A stretch of DNA of 46,202 nt from Microthrixaceae bacterium (GTDB taxonomy: Bacteria; Actinomycetota; Acidimicrobiia; Acidimicrobiales; Acidimicrobilacustridaceae). Positions 34,206 through 42,521 of this stretch are shown piece after piece. The notes below the pieces were generated by a model. That model ran no database searches. It was given only the letters and a program-made list of their open reading frames with translations, and was not told where the DNA came from. Each line of letters starts with the position of its first letter. Within the stretch, counting starts at the first letter, position 1. The DNA is taken from NCBI GenBank assembly GCA_947446975.1, contig CANFHM010000014.1, positions 1 through 46,202 of the forward strand, written 5' to 3'. The position numbers and the translations under genes are program-made.

Positions 34206-35354
34206 GTGCCGCGACAGACGAGGACCTGGAAGCAGCGCTGTGTGCTGGCACTCAACATCGGGCTCGCCGTCACCTGCCTCATCGCCGCCGGCGGCATCGG
34301 TTGGGCCTACAACGAGGCCAGTGCCCTTCCCCGCATCGATGTGAGCGCGGCCCTGAGCGCCCCGGTGCCAGCGGGCGAACCGGAGAACATCCTGCTCGTC
34401 GGCATCGACGATGGCATGGGCCTCGACAGCAACGACCCCGTCCTCACCGGCCGCTCGGCCACGCTCAACACCGACACGATCATGATCCTGCGCGTCGATC
34501 CCAACAATCAGAAGGCAGCGATGGTGTCGCTGCCCCGGGATCTCTACGTGAATCTCGCCGGGGGCGGGAAGGGTCGGATCAACGAGGCGCTCGCGCTCGG
34601 TGGACCGCAGCGTCTGATCGAGACCATCAAGCAGGACTTCAACATCCCGATCAACCACTACGCGATGGTCAACTTCGCCGGGTTCCGTTCCGTGGTCGCC
34701 GCCGTCGGCGGGGTGCCGATCTACTTCCAGTACCCCTCACGCGACCAGTGGACCGGTCTGTTCCAGTACGACCCCGGCTGCGTCACCCTCGACGGTGATC
34801 AGGCCCTCGCCTACGCACGTTCCCGTCATTTCGAGATCCAGCGCACCCGCAACCGTTGGCAGGAGGATCCCTCGAGCGACTTCGGCCGGATCAAGCGACA
34901 GCAGGAGTTCATCCGGGCGGCGCTGCGCAAGGCCGTGAGCAAGGGCGCCCGCAACCCGTTCGTGCTGCGTGATCTCCTGTCGTTCGCCCAGAAGAGCGTC
35001 ACCCTCGACACCTCGTTCTCCATCCAGAGCCTCGTCGACCTCGGCGCCCAGTTCCGGTCCTTCGATCCCGATTCCCTCGTGACCTACACGCCCCCGGCCG
35101 ACGGCACGATGGTGGGAGCGATGAGCGTCCTGCTGCTGCAGGAATCCGCCGCCCAGCCGATCTTCGACATCTTCCGCGGCACGGCACCGATCATCGACCC
35201 CACGGCCCCGACCACCACGGTCCCGGGCCCGGGGCCGTCGACCACGATCACACCCGGCTCGACCGTGGCACCGTCCACGACCATCCCCCCGAGCACCACC
35301 ACCACGCTCGGCGATTTCGTCCCCCAGACCCCGCAGGGCGGCACCTGTCTCTGA
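34206..35354 (+). CDS. LytR-CpsA-Psr (LCP) family cell-wall polymer ligase
   Basis: A 382-residue membrane-anchored protein. A single N-terminal helix (about 12-32) follows a basic head (TRTWKQR). The LCP domain has I-L-L-V-G-I-D-D, TDTIMILRVDP, the strand AAMVSLPRDLYV with its Arg and Asp, the loop GGKGRINEAL, and DGDQALAYARSR with its Arg. LCP proteins transfer undecaprenyl-linked wall glycans to peptidoglycan. The C-terminal ~55 residues form a Thr/Pro-rich tail, a possible O-mannosylation or wall-spanning segment. GTG 34206 is chosen by the -10 rule; the frame is open upstream to 34092, but that overlaps the divergent promoter. It heads a block of glycosyltransferases. Confidence 0.88.
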   Translation: MPRQTRTWKQRCVLALNIGLAVTCLIAAGGIGWAYNEASALPRIDVSAALSAPVPAGEPENILLVGIDDGMGLDSNDPVLTGRSATLNTDTIMILRVDPNNQKAAMVSLPRDLYVNLAGGGKGRINEALALGGPQRLIETIKQDFNIPINHYAMVNFAGFRSVVAAVGGVPIYFQYPSRDQWTGLFQYDPGCVTLDGDQALAYARSRHFEIQRTRNRWQEDPSSDFGRIKRQQEFIRAALRKAVSKGARNPFVLRDLLSFAQKSVTLDTSFSIQSLVDLGAQFRSFDPDSLVTYTPPADGTMVGAMSVLLLQESAAQPIFDIFRGTAPIIDPTAPTTTVPGPGPSTTITPGSTVAPSTTIPPSTTTTLGDFVPQTPQGGTCL

Positions 35355-35397
35355 TCGTCCCGGTCCGCCCGAGTGCTCGTGGGAGACTGGAGGCCTG

Positions 35398-36531
35398 ATG
35401 GATGAGCGTCTGCGGGTGGCCGTCACCCTCGAGCAGTGCTGGCACCGCGTGCCCGGTGGTACGGCCCGTTCGGCGGTCGAGTCACTCGACGCCCTGCTGG
35501 CCCACGCCGATCCTGAACGCATCGAACTCATCGGCGTCAGTGCGCGTCATCGTCACGGGCCCGGGTCGGCATGGGTCCCCCCGATCGACGTGCGTGCGTC
35601 GCGTCTGCCGCGTCCGGCGCTCTATGCGTCATGGAACCGCTTCCGCCGTCCGACGGTCCCGGCGCTGGTCGGTCCGGTCGATGTCATCCACGCCACCGGG
35701 ATGGCGGTCCCACCGCCCACCTCGGCGCTCGTGGTCACGGTGCATGATCTCGCCTTCCTGCGCGACCCCTCGAAGTTCACCACCCGTGGGGTCCGGTTCT
35801 TCCATCGTTCGATCGAGCTCGCCCGCCGCGACGCGACGCTCATCATGTGTCCCTCACAGGCCACGATCGAGGAGTGTGTGGCAGCCGGGTTCGACCCTGA
35901 CCGACTCCGGCTCGTGCCCTGGAGCGTCAAGCCCGTCGAGGTGGAACCGGTCCGTGTGGAGCAGCTTCGGCGTTCGCTCGGCATCGAGGGTCCGATGGTG
36001 CTGTGGGCCGGCACGATCGAGCCCCGCAAGAACCTGCCGGTCCTGCTCGAGGCGTTCGAGCAGCTCTCGGATCGCACGGCCACGCTCGTGCTGGCCGGGC
36101 CGCAGGGCTGGAACGAGGATCTCTCGGTCCGGCTCCGTGCACTCGGAGATCGTGTGCGCGTGGTCGGGTTCCTGCCCTCCGACGAGCTCCGGGTGATGCA
36201 GACCGCCGCCGACATCTTCTGCTTCCCGAGTCTCCAGGAGGGTTTCGGTCTGCCGGTGCTCGAGGCGATGGCCCAGGGCACCGCCGTGATCACCTCGGCC
36301 GGCACCGCCACGGCCGAGGTCGGTGCCGATGCGGCGGTGCTCGTCGATCCCTCGGACGGAGCGGCACTGGCCATCGCACTCGACTCCCTGCTCGCCGATC
36401 CGGGTGCCCGTGACACCCTCGCCGCGGCCGGACGCGACCGGGCCAGTGCGGTCTACGGCCGCCGGCACCACGCCGAACAGCTGATGGCGGTCTACTCCGA
36501 GGCGGCCGCCCTCCATGGTCGGGGTTCGTGA
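35398..36531 (+). CDS. family 4 glycosyltransferase
   Basis: A 377-residue GT-B enzyme. N-lobe: VAVTLEQCWHRVPGGTARSAVE, with the Gly loop, then VVTVHDLAFL. C-lobe: L-W-A-G-T-I-E-P-R-K-N-L-P and E-G-F-G-L-P-V-L-E-A, the EX7E-type donor site. This resembles mannosyl- and rhamnosyl-transferases. ATG 35398 follows GGAGG (35389-35393) by 4 nt. It lies 43 nt after the LCP gene, with no terminator seen between, and its stop overlaps the start of the next GT4. Substrate unknown. Confidence 0.84.
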   Translation: MDERLRVAVTLEQCWHRVPGGTARSAVESLDALLAHADPERIELIGVSARHRHGPGSAWVPPIDVRASRLPRPALYASWNRFRRPTVPALVGPVDVIHATGMAVPPPTSALVVTVHDLAFLRDPSKFTTRGVRFFHRSIELARRDATLIMCPSQATIEECVAAGFDPDRLRLVPWSVKPVEVEPVRVEQLRRSLGIEGPMVLWAGTIEPRKNLPVLLEAFEQLSDRTATLVLAGPQGWNEDLSVRLRALGDRVRVVGFLPSDELRVMQTAADIFCFPSLQEGFGLPVLEAMAQGTAVITSAGTATAEVGADAAVLVDPSDGAALAIALDSLLADPGARDTLAAAGRDRASAVYGRRHHAEQLMAVYSEAAALHGRGS

Positions 36532-37703
36532 TGGCAGGGGGCGTGGATCCCGGTCGTCGGCGCATCGGGCTCAACCTGCTGTGGCTGGTGCCCGGCGAGG
36601 TCGGTGGCAGCGAGGAGTACACGATCGGACTGCTCGCCGCGGTCGCAGCCCAGATGCCCTCCGATGTCGACCTGATCATCTACGCCAATCGACGTCTGGT
36701 CGAGGCGCATGCCGAGGTGCTGACATCGTTCACCACCGTGGTCGCTCCCGTCAGTGGCAGCTCCCGACCCCTGCGCATCCTCATGGAGTCGACCTGGTTG
36801 GCCGTGCGCTCGCGCGCCGACCATGTCGAGGTGGTGCACCACGCCGGGGGCACGATGCCGCCGATCCGGCTCCGACCCGGGCTGGTCACCCTGCACGATC
36901 TGCAGCCGATCACCCACCCCGAGCGCTTCGGGCTCCTCAAGCGGACCTACATCCGTCTGCTGGCGCCCCGCTCGCTGCGGCGGGCCGTTCGGGTGGTCTG
37001 TCTGTCACGGTTCACGGCCGGCGATGCCATCGCGATCGCCGGGGTGGATCCAGCTCGTCTCGCCATCGTGCCGAGCGGGGTGGAGTTCGACCCGGCCGAG
37101 CCCGGGGTCGCCTCCGTCGATGTGCTCGAGCGACTCGGCCTCCACGAACGCCGCTATCTGCTGTACCCGGCCATCACCTACGAACACAAGAACCATCGGA
37201 CGCTCGTCGAGGCCTTCGCCCGACTCGTGGCTGCCCATCCCGAGCTGCGGCTCGTGCTCACCGGTGGCACGGGTGGTGCCGAGGCGGCACTGCAGGAGCG
37301 GATCACCCGTCTCGGGCTGGCTGATCGTGTCGTGCGCACCGGGCGAATCCCGGCCGCCGACCTCGACACCCTCTACCGGGGGGCGATGCTCATGGCCTTC
37401 CCGTCGAGCTACGAGGGCTTCGGCCTGCCGGTGCTCGAGGCCATGTCACGGCGCTGTCCCGTGGTGGCCAGCGATGTCGGTGGGCTCCCGGAGGTCGGCG
37501 GTGACGCGGTGGATCTCGTGGATCCCTTCGACATCGACGGTTGGGTGGCGGCTCTCGCCCGGGTCATCGACGACCCGGTGCATCGCTCGGCGATGATCGC
37601 CGAGGGCCTAGAACAGTGCGGTCGTCATCGGTGGTCGGATTCGGCCGCCGCCCTCGTGGAGCTCTATCGGCAGCTGCCCCGAACCACTGTCTCCGTGTCA
37701 TGA
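36528..37703 (+). CDS. family 4 glycosyltransferase
   Basis: A 391-residue GT-B enzyme. The N-lobe reads IGLNLLWLVPGEVGGSEEYTIG, the C-lobe YLLYPAITYEHKNHRTLVEAF and then YEGFGLPVLEAMSRRCPVVASD. Start: GTG 36528 overlaps the previous stop; ATG 36531 is in frame right after. The product shares the EGFGLPVLEA block and layout with the preceding enzyme, and the two may add successive sugars. Its stop overlaps the next gene by 4 nt. Substrate unknown. Confidence 0.84.
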   Translation: MMAGGVDPGRRRIGLNLLWLVPGEVGGSEEYTIGLLAAVAAQMPSDVDLIIYANRRLVEAHAEVLTSFTTVVAPVSGSSRPLRILMESTWLAVRSRADHVEVVHHAGGTMPPIRLRPGLVTLHDLQPITHPERFGLLKRTYIRLLAPRSLRRAVRVVCLSRFTAGDAIAIAGVDPARLAIVPSGVEFDPAEPGVASVDVLERLGLHERRYLLYPAITYEHKNHRTLVEAFARLVAAHPELRLVLTGGTGGAEAALQERITRLGLADRVVRTGRIPAADLDTLYRGAMLMAFPSSYEGFGLPVLEAMSRRCPVVASDVGGLPEVGGDAVDLVDPFDIDGWVAALARVIDDPVHRSAMIAEGLEQCGRHRWSDSAAALVELYRQLPRTTVSVS

Positions 37704-38956
37704 ACCTCGTCATCCTCTGCCCGCATTTCGAACCTGATGTCGCTCCCACCGGGTCGGTCATCACCCGGATCGCCCATGAGTTGATCGAACGCGGCCATCG
37801 ACTCCATGTCATCACCGCGCTGCCGTGGTACCAGCGCCATGCCATCGAACCGGGATGGGAGGGCCGGCTCCTGCGCACGGAACGCACCGAGTGGGGGCGC
37901 ATCAGTCGGGTCAATCCGTTCCCGACCGACAAGCGCAACATCCCCGCCCGGGCAGTCGCCTTCGGCGGTTTCACCGCATTGGCCACGCTGGTCGGGCTGG
38001 CCACCCCCATCCGGCCCGACGGTGTGCTCGCCATGTCACCGCCACTGACCCTCGGTCCCGCTGGCGCGGTGGTGGGGCTCGGTCGTCGGGTGCCGCTGGT
38101 GTTCAACATCCAGGACGTGTTCCCCGATGTGGCCGTCGAACTCGGATTGCTCACCGGGGCCCGGGCCATCGCCTCGGCCCGATGGCTGGAACGTCACAGC
38201 TATCGCCGGGCCGATGCGGTCACGGTGCTCTCGGACGATCTCGCCGACAACGTGCGGACCAAGATCACCGAGGGGCTCCAGGGCGGTCGGGCCAGCCGGC
38301 AGGCCGACAAGGTGCGGGTCATCCCGAACTTCGTCGACACCGAGCACATCGTGCCGGCGGCCCATGAGAACGCCTACCGGGCCGAACACGGACTCAGCGG
38401 ACGTCAGGTGGTGATGTACGCCGGCAATGTCGGACTCTCCCAGTCGCTCGATCTCGTCATCACCGCCGCCCGGGCGTTCCTCGAGTCCCGCCCGGAGGTC
38501 ATGTTCGTGATCAACGGGGGCGGAGCGGCCCGACCGGCCCTCGAGGAGCAGGCGGCGCAGCTCCCGAACCTCCGCTTCGTCGACATGGCACCCATCGAGC
38601 GACTCCCCGAGGTGCTCGCCGCGGCCGATGTGCATGTCGTGCCCCTGCGCACCGGTCTGGCCCGGTCCAGCGTGCCCTCCAAGATGTATTCGATCCTCGC
38701 CGCCGGTCGACCCATCGTGGCCAGTGTGGACGAGGGCACCGAGGTGGCCCGCACGGTGGACCAGGCCGGCGCCGGGATCTCCGTGCCCCCCGACGATGCC
38801 CCGGCGTTCATCGCCGCCCTCGAACGGATGCTCGACGACCCGGCGGGGCGGGTCGCGATGGGGGAGTCGGCCCGCCGCTTCGTCGTGGACTGGGCCTCGC
38901 CGGCTGCGGTGGCCGCGGCCTACGAGGAGCTCTTCGTCGAACTGATCTCCCGCTGA
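37700..38956 (+). CDS. family 4 glycosyltransferase, WcaI/WbuB-like
   Basis: A 418-residue GT-B enzyme of the WcaI/WbuB group. N-lobe: LVILCPHFEPDVAPTG, then NIQDVFPDVAVELG, a WcaI-type motif. C-lobe: VVMYAGNVGLSQSLD and PSKMYSILAAGRPIVASVDEGTE, in which the last Glu lies in the donor site. ATG 37700 overlaps the previous stop. Relatives act on colanic acid or O-antigen precursors in the cytoplasm. The end of the gene falls in an 11-bp tandem duplication (38942-38963), whose second copy supplies no coding sequence because the stop TGA lies across the junction. Confidence 0.84.
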   Translation: MNLVILCPHFEPDVAPTGSVITRIAHELIERGHRLHVITALPWYQRHAIEPGWEGRLLRTERTEWGRISRVNPFPTDKRNIPARAVAFGGFTALATLVGLATPIRPDGVLAMSPPLTLGPAGAVVGLGRRVPLVFNIQDVFPDVAVELGLLTGARAIASARWLERHSYRRADAVTVLSDDLADNVRTKITEGLQGGRASRQADKVRVIPNFVDTEHIVPAAHENAYRAEHGLSGRQVVMYAGNVGLSQSLDLVITAARAFLESRPEVMFVINGGGAARPALEEQAAQLPNLRFVDMAPIERLPEVLAAADVHVVPLRTGLARSSVPSKMYSILAAGRPIVASVDEGTEVARTVDQAGAGISVPPDDAPAFIAALERMLDDPAGRVAMGESARRFVVDWASPAAVAAAYEELFVELISR

Positions 38957-38963
38957 TCTCCCG
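38942..38963. repeat. 11-bp tandem duplication at the stop codon of the GT4 gene
   Basis: CTGATCTCCCG is present twice without spacer (38942-38952, 38953-38963). The stop TGA at 38954-38956 is in the second copy. Confidence 0.8.
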
Positions 38964-38988
38964 CTGGGAGAGCGTCTCGCACAGAGGT

Positions 38989-39003
38989 GGCGTCGGCGAC
39001 GCC
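38989..39003. terminator. small hairpin before the His-rich protein gene
   Basis: GGCGTC (38989-38994) and GACGCC (38998-39003) form a 6-bp stem with a 3-nt loop, 33 nt after the GT4 stop. Confidence 0.4.
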
Positions 39004-39035
39004 GGTGCTGATCGGGACGGCTCCGGGTCGGCCGC

Positions 39036-39041
39036 TACGCT
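39036..39041 (+). promoter_or_regulatory. -10 box (TACGCT) for the His-rich protein gene, leaderless
   Basis: TACGCT ends 9 nt before ATG 39051, without a ribosome site. Confidence 0.55.
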
Positions 39042-39050
39042 GTCGCCACT

Positions 39051-39803
39051 ATGGGTAAATCCTCCTCAGCCAAGAAGGTCGCTCGAGCCGCGCGTGCGGG
39101 CGGGGCCACCTCACAGGGCAAGAAGCGCAATCTCCTCTTCCCGATCTCGATCGCCGCCGTCGTCATCGTCGGCGTGCTCGTGGTCGGGCTGGCCCGCAGT
39201 TCGAACTCCAAGGCTGCAGCGGAGGCCCCGGCGGTCACCGACCACTTCCACGCGGCCTACGGCATCTACGTGTGTGACAAGTTCCTCGACCCGCTCACCG
39301 ATCCCGGTGGCGACACGCTCGGCATCCACACCCATGGTGATGGCATCGTGCACATCCACCCCTTCGGCAGTGCCGCCGCCGGCAAGAACGCCACCATGAC
39401 CACATGGGGCAAGACCGATGGGCTCACGTTCTCGAAGAACGGGTTCACGGTCAACGGCACCACCTATGACAACGGGTTCGACTGCAACGGGCAGCCCGCC
39501 AAGGTCAACCTCTACGTGTGGAACGCCGATGACACCTCGGCCGCCCCGCAGGTCGTCAGCACCGCCGACATCGGCGCCTTCCGGTTCAAGAAGGACCGCC
39601 TCGCCATCACGCTCGCCGTGGTGCCCGAAGGCACTGAGGTGCCGCCGCCCACGAGCATCCCGACCCTCGACAACCTGAGCGATGTCGCCGGGGCCACCAC
39701 CACCACCTCGGTGACCGGTTCGGCGAGCGTCACGCCGGGTGTGAGCACCGATCCGGCCGCCACCGCCACCACCACGCCCGTCACCACGGCTCCCGCTCCG
39801 TGA
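39051..39803 (+). CDS. membrane-anchored His-rich protein of unknown function
   Basis: A 250-residue protein that I do not recognise as any named family. A basic head (about 1-26) precedes one membrane helix (about 27-49), and the rest should lie outside. The outer domain opens D-H-F-H-A-A-Y-G (H65, H67), then V-C-D-K (C75) and I-H-T-H-G-D-G-I-V-H-I-H-P (H93, H95, H101, H103). FDCNG follows with C145. The HxH pairs and two Cys look like a metal site, possibly with a disulfide. A Thr/Ala/Pro-rich tail covers the last 45 residues. The stop overlaps the start of the guanylyltransferase gene, so the two are translated together. A transport, sensing or wall role is possible, but none can be shown. 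Confidence 0.8.
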   Translation: MGKSSSAKKVARAARAGGATSQGKKRNLLFPISIAAVVIVGVLVVGLARSSNSKAAAEAPAVTDHFHAAYGIYVCDKFLDPLTDPGGDTLGIHTHGDGIVHIHPFGSAAAGKNATMTTWGKTDGLTFSKNGFTVNGTTYDNGFDCNGQPAKVNLYVWNADDTSAAPQVVSTADIGAFRFKKDRLAITLAVVPEGTEVPPPTSIPTLDNLSDVAGATTTTSVTGSASVTPGVSTDPAATATTTPVTTAPAP

Positions 39804-40804
39804 GGGCGGTCGTCCTGGTCGGGGGCTTCGGCACCCGACTCCGACCTCTGACGTCCACGATGCCCAAGCAGATGCTCCCGGTCGTCGATCGCACGATGAT
39901 CGAACGGGTCGTCGAGACGCTCGGCAGTCACGGGGTCACCGAGGCGGTCCTCTCGCTCGGGTACCGACCCGATGCATTCCTCGAGGCCTATCCCGACGGT
40001 GCCATCGCCGGGGTCCGGCTCACCTATGCCGTGGAGCCCGAACCGCTCGACACCGCCGGGGCCGTCCGCTTCGCAGCCGCAGCGGCCGGCATCGACGACA
40101 CCTTCATCGTCGTGAACGGCGATGTCCTCACCGATCTCGATGTCACGGCGCTGTGGGACTTCCATCGCTCGCACGGCGGCGAGGGCACCATCGCACTCAC
40201 GCCCGTCGACGATCCCTCCCGGTTCGGGGTCGTCCCCATCGATCCCGAGGGCAGGGTCATCGAGTTCGTGGAGAAGCCCGCACCGGGCACCGCACCCACG
40301 AACTGGGTCAACGCCGGCACCTATGTGCTCGAGCCGTCGGTGCTCGGCCGCATCGACGATGGCCGCAAGGTGTCCATCGAACGTGAGACCTTCCCGGCGC
40401 TCGCCGCGGATGGCTCGCTCTATGCCGTGCAGAGCTCGGCCTACTGGCTCGATGCCGGCACCCCCGCCTCGTATCTGCAGGCGCAGCTCGACATCATCGA
40501 CGGGCGCCGGACCACGGTCGAGCACGCCGTCCATGCCGACGCCGCGGTGCATGCCGACGCATCCATCGACCACTCCGTCGTGATGGCCGGCGCGGTCATC
40601 GACGCCGGCGCCACGCTGCGGGACTCCGTCGTGCTCCCGGGTGCCCGTGTCGGTGCCGGTTCCGTGGTCATCGGGTCCATCGTGGGCAGTCGTGCCGTCG
40701 TCGGGCAGGACTGCTCGCTCGAGGGTCTCTCGGTCGTCGGCCATGAGGTCGAACTCGCTCCCGGCACGGTGCTCGACGCCGCCCGGGTCCCCCAGGAGGA
40801 TTGA
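39800..40804 (+). CDS. mannose-1-phosphate guanylyltransferase-like nucleotidyltransferase
   Basis: A 334-residue sugar-nucleotide pyrophosphorylase. N-terminal: V-L-V-G-G-F-G-T-R-L-R-P-L-T and K22, then V-V-N-G-D-V-L for metal binding and F-V-E-K-P at about 155-159. The C-terminal hexad repeats form a short left-handed helix. The set resembles actinobacterial GDP-mannose pyrophosphorylases (ManB/MpgB class). GTG 39800 overlaps the preceding stop. The gmd and rmd genes close by make GDP-mannose the probable product; glucose-1-phosphate thymidylyl or uridylyl transfer remains possible. Confidence 0.8.
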   Translation: MRAVVLVGGFGTRLRPLTSTMPKQMLPVVDRTMIERVVETLGSHGVTEAVLSLGYRPDAFLEAYPDGAIAGVRLTYAVEPEPLDTAGAVRFAAAAAGIDDTFIVVNGDVLTDLDVTALWDFHRSHGGEGTIALTPVDDPSRFGVVPIDPEGRVIEFVEKPAPGTAPTNWVNAGTYVLEPSVLGRIDDGRKVSIERETFPALAADGSLYAVQSSAYWLDAGTPASYLQAQLDIIDGRRTTVEHAVHADAAVHADASIDHSVVMAGAVIDAGATLRDSVVLPGARVGAGSVVIGSIVGSRAVVGQDCSLEGLSVVGHEVELAPGTVLDAARVPQED

Positions 40805-40807
40805 ACG

Positions 40808-41752
40808 ATGCAGGTCGTCGTCACCGGTGGTGCCGGTTTCATCGGTTCCACACTCGTCGATCGTCTGCTCGCCGATGGCCATCGGGTGGCGGTCATCGAC
40901 AATCTCGCCAGCGGGAACCTCGCCAATCTCGACGGCGCCCGGGCCGGGTTCGGTGATGCACTCCAGTTCCACGAACTCGACGTGCGCGACCCCTCGCTGC
41001 CCGAGGTCATGGCCGCCATCGCCCCAGAGGTCGTGTTCCATCTCGCCGCCCAGGCCGATGTGCGGGTCTCGGTGGCCCGTCCGCTGTTCGACGCCGAGGT
41101 CAACGTGCTCGGCGGACTCAACGTGATCGAGTCCGCCCGTCTGGCCGGGGCGCGCAAGGTGGTCGTGGCCTCGAGCGGGGGAACCATCTACGGCGAGCCG
41201 GCCCCCGAGGCCCTGCCGGTGGACGAGTCCCATCCCCAGCATCCGGTCTCTCCCTACGGTGTGGCCAAGAAGGTCACCGACGACTACCTGTTCGCCTTCG
41301 GCGTGCTGCATGGTCTCGATCACGCCTCGATGGCACTCGCCAACGTCTACGGCCCGCGTCAGGACCCCCATGGTGAGGCCGGCGTGGTGGCGATCTTCGC
41401 CGGTCGGCTCCTCGCCGGGGAGCCCTGCACGGTGTTCGGCACCGGTGAGCAGACCCGCGACTTCGTGTTCGTCGATGATGTCGTCGACGCCTTCTGTCGG
41501 GCCGCCGATGCCGGTTCGGGTGTGTACAACATCGGCACCGGGGTCGAGACCTCCGTCAACGAGCTGTACGACGCCATGGCCGCCGCTGCCGGAGTCAGCC
41601 TGCCGGCGGTCCATGCCGAGGCTCGTGTGGGCGAGCTGTCACGTTCCTCACTCGATCCCGGTCGCGCCATGGCCGAGCTCGGCTGGGCGCCGCGCACCTC
41701 GCTCGCCAACGGCAGTGCCGCCGTGCTCGACTGGTTCCGCTCGAGGAGCTGA
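40808..41752 (+). CDS. NAD-dependent sugar epimerase, GalE-like
   Basis: A 314-residue extended SDR enzyme. T-G-G-A-G-F-I-G-S (6-14) binds NAD; VFHLAAQADVRVSV is a family motif; the catalytic Tyr-Lys are in S-P-Y-G-V-A-K (Y150, K154). The short C-terminal part fits UDP-glucose 4-epimerase-like proteins of actinobacteria. ATG 40808 follows a good AGGAGG ribosome site (40795-40800). It ends the operon that starts with the His-rich protein. The substrate may be UDP-glucose, UDP-GlcNAc or a uronic acid derivative. A hairpin follows. Confidence 0.82.
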   Translation: MQVVVTGGAGFIGSTLVDRLLADGHRVAVIDNLASGNLANLDGARAGFGDALQFHELDVRDPSLPEVMAAIAPEVVFHLAAQADVRVSVARPLFDAEVNVLGGLNVIESARLAGARKVVVASSGGTIYGEPAPEALPVDESHPQHPVSPYGVAKKVTDDYLFAFGVLHGLDHASMALANVYGPRQDPHGEAGVVAIFAGRLLAGEPCTVFGTGEQTRDFVFVDDVVDAFCRAADAGSGVYNIGTGVETSVNELYDAMAAAAGVSLPAVHAEARVGELSRSSLDPGRAMAELGWAPRTSLANGSAAVLDWFRSRS

Positions 41753-41778
41753 GCCACCGGCTCGCCCGGTTCCGGGCC

Positions 41779-41799
41779 GCCCGCCCGACCGGGGCGGGC
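41779..41799. terminator. bidirectional terminator between the GalE-like and cofE genes
   Basis: GCCCGCCC (41779-41786) and GGGCGGGC (41792-41799) form a perfect 8-bp stem with a 5-nt loop between convergent genes. Confidence 0.75.
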
Positions 41800-41804
41800 C
41801 GAAC

Positions 41805-42521
41805 TCAGCGGAAGAGGTCCTCCGACGGACGGCGCACGACCTCATCATGGACACTGCCGTCGCGCAGCCACGTGGGATCGACCCCGCGCACCACGGCCAC
41901 GGGGATCCCGGTGGACTTGCCCATCACGAGCTCGGCGGCGGCGGCCAGTTCATCCACCACGGCCACCTCGGTGACCTGCATCTCCCGCCCGAGTGCATCG
42001 GGCGTGCCACGGAGATCGACGACGCCGGCCACACCGGCGCAGCCGATGGCCACATCGGTGACCCCGCGCCGCCAGGGACGGCCGAAGGTGTCGGAGATGA
42101 TCACGCCGACCTCGACCCCGGCCCGATGCCGCAGACCATCACGGATGCGTCGGGCCGATCGGTCGGAATCCACCGGGAGCAGTGCCGCCCAGCCCCGCTC
42201 GACGTTGGAGAGATCGATGCCGGCGTTCGCGCACACGAAGCCGTGGGTGGTCTCGCTGATGATGAGCTCCCCGCGCCGACGAAGGATCCGCACGGATTCC
42301 TGCTCGACGAGTGGCTTGTGGCTCAGGGGGTCGTCGGGGTCGATGGCGACGAGTCGGTTCTCGGCCTTCGAGACGATCTTCTGGGTCACGACGAGGACAT
42401 CGCCGTCCTGCAGGGCGGTGTCCTCGCCCGCAGCTGCAGCGGCGGCGATGACCTCGGCGAGGTTGGTGCCGCCCACGATCTCACCGATCCCGTCGATGCC
42501 GAAGATGCTGAGGCGGCTCAT
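41805..42521 (-). CDS. cofE: coenzyme F420:L-glutamate ligase, single-domain
   Basis: A 238-residue ligase. It adds gamma-linked glutamates to F420-0. Visible are the start FGIDGIGEI, V-L-V-V-T-Q-K-I-V-S-K-A-E, the I-I-S-E-T-T-H-G-F-V-C-A-N-A-G-I-D strand and I-S-D-T-F-G-R-P-W-R near the GTP/metal site. Mycobacterial FbiB carries a C-terminal FMN-binding domain of ~200 residues. That domain is absent here, so the enzyme has the archaeal CofE layout. It overlaps cofD (ATGA), and the two form an operon. Confidence 0.92.
   Translation of the reverse strand: MSRLSIFGIDGIGEIVGGTNLAEVIAAAAAAGEDTALQDGDVLVVTQKIVSKAENRLVAIDPDDPLSHKPLVEQESVRILRRRGELIISETTHGFVCANAGIDLSNVERGWAALLPVDSDRSARRIRDGLRHRAGVEVGVIISDTFGRPWRRGVTDVAIGCAGVAGVVDLRGTPDALGREMQVTEVAVVDELAAAAELVMGKSTGIPVAVVRGVDPTWLRDGSVHDEVVRRPSEDLFR

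Noticed and set aside
39512-41614. A 700-codon open frame on the minus strand, opposite the nucleotidyltransferase and GalE-like genes
   Set aside because: It lies antisense to two clear enzymes, has low-complexity Asp/Gly/His/Arg-rich composition and no domain. Long antisense frames are expected at this G+C content.
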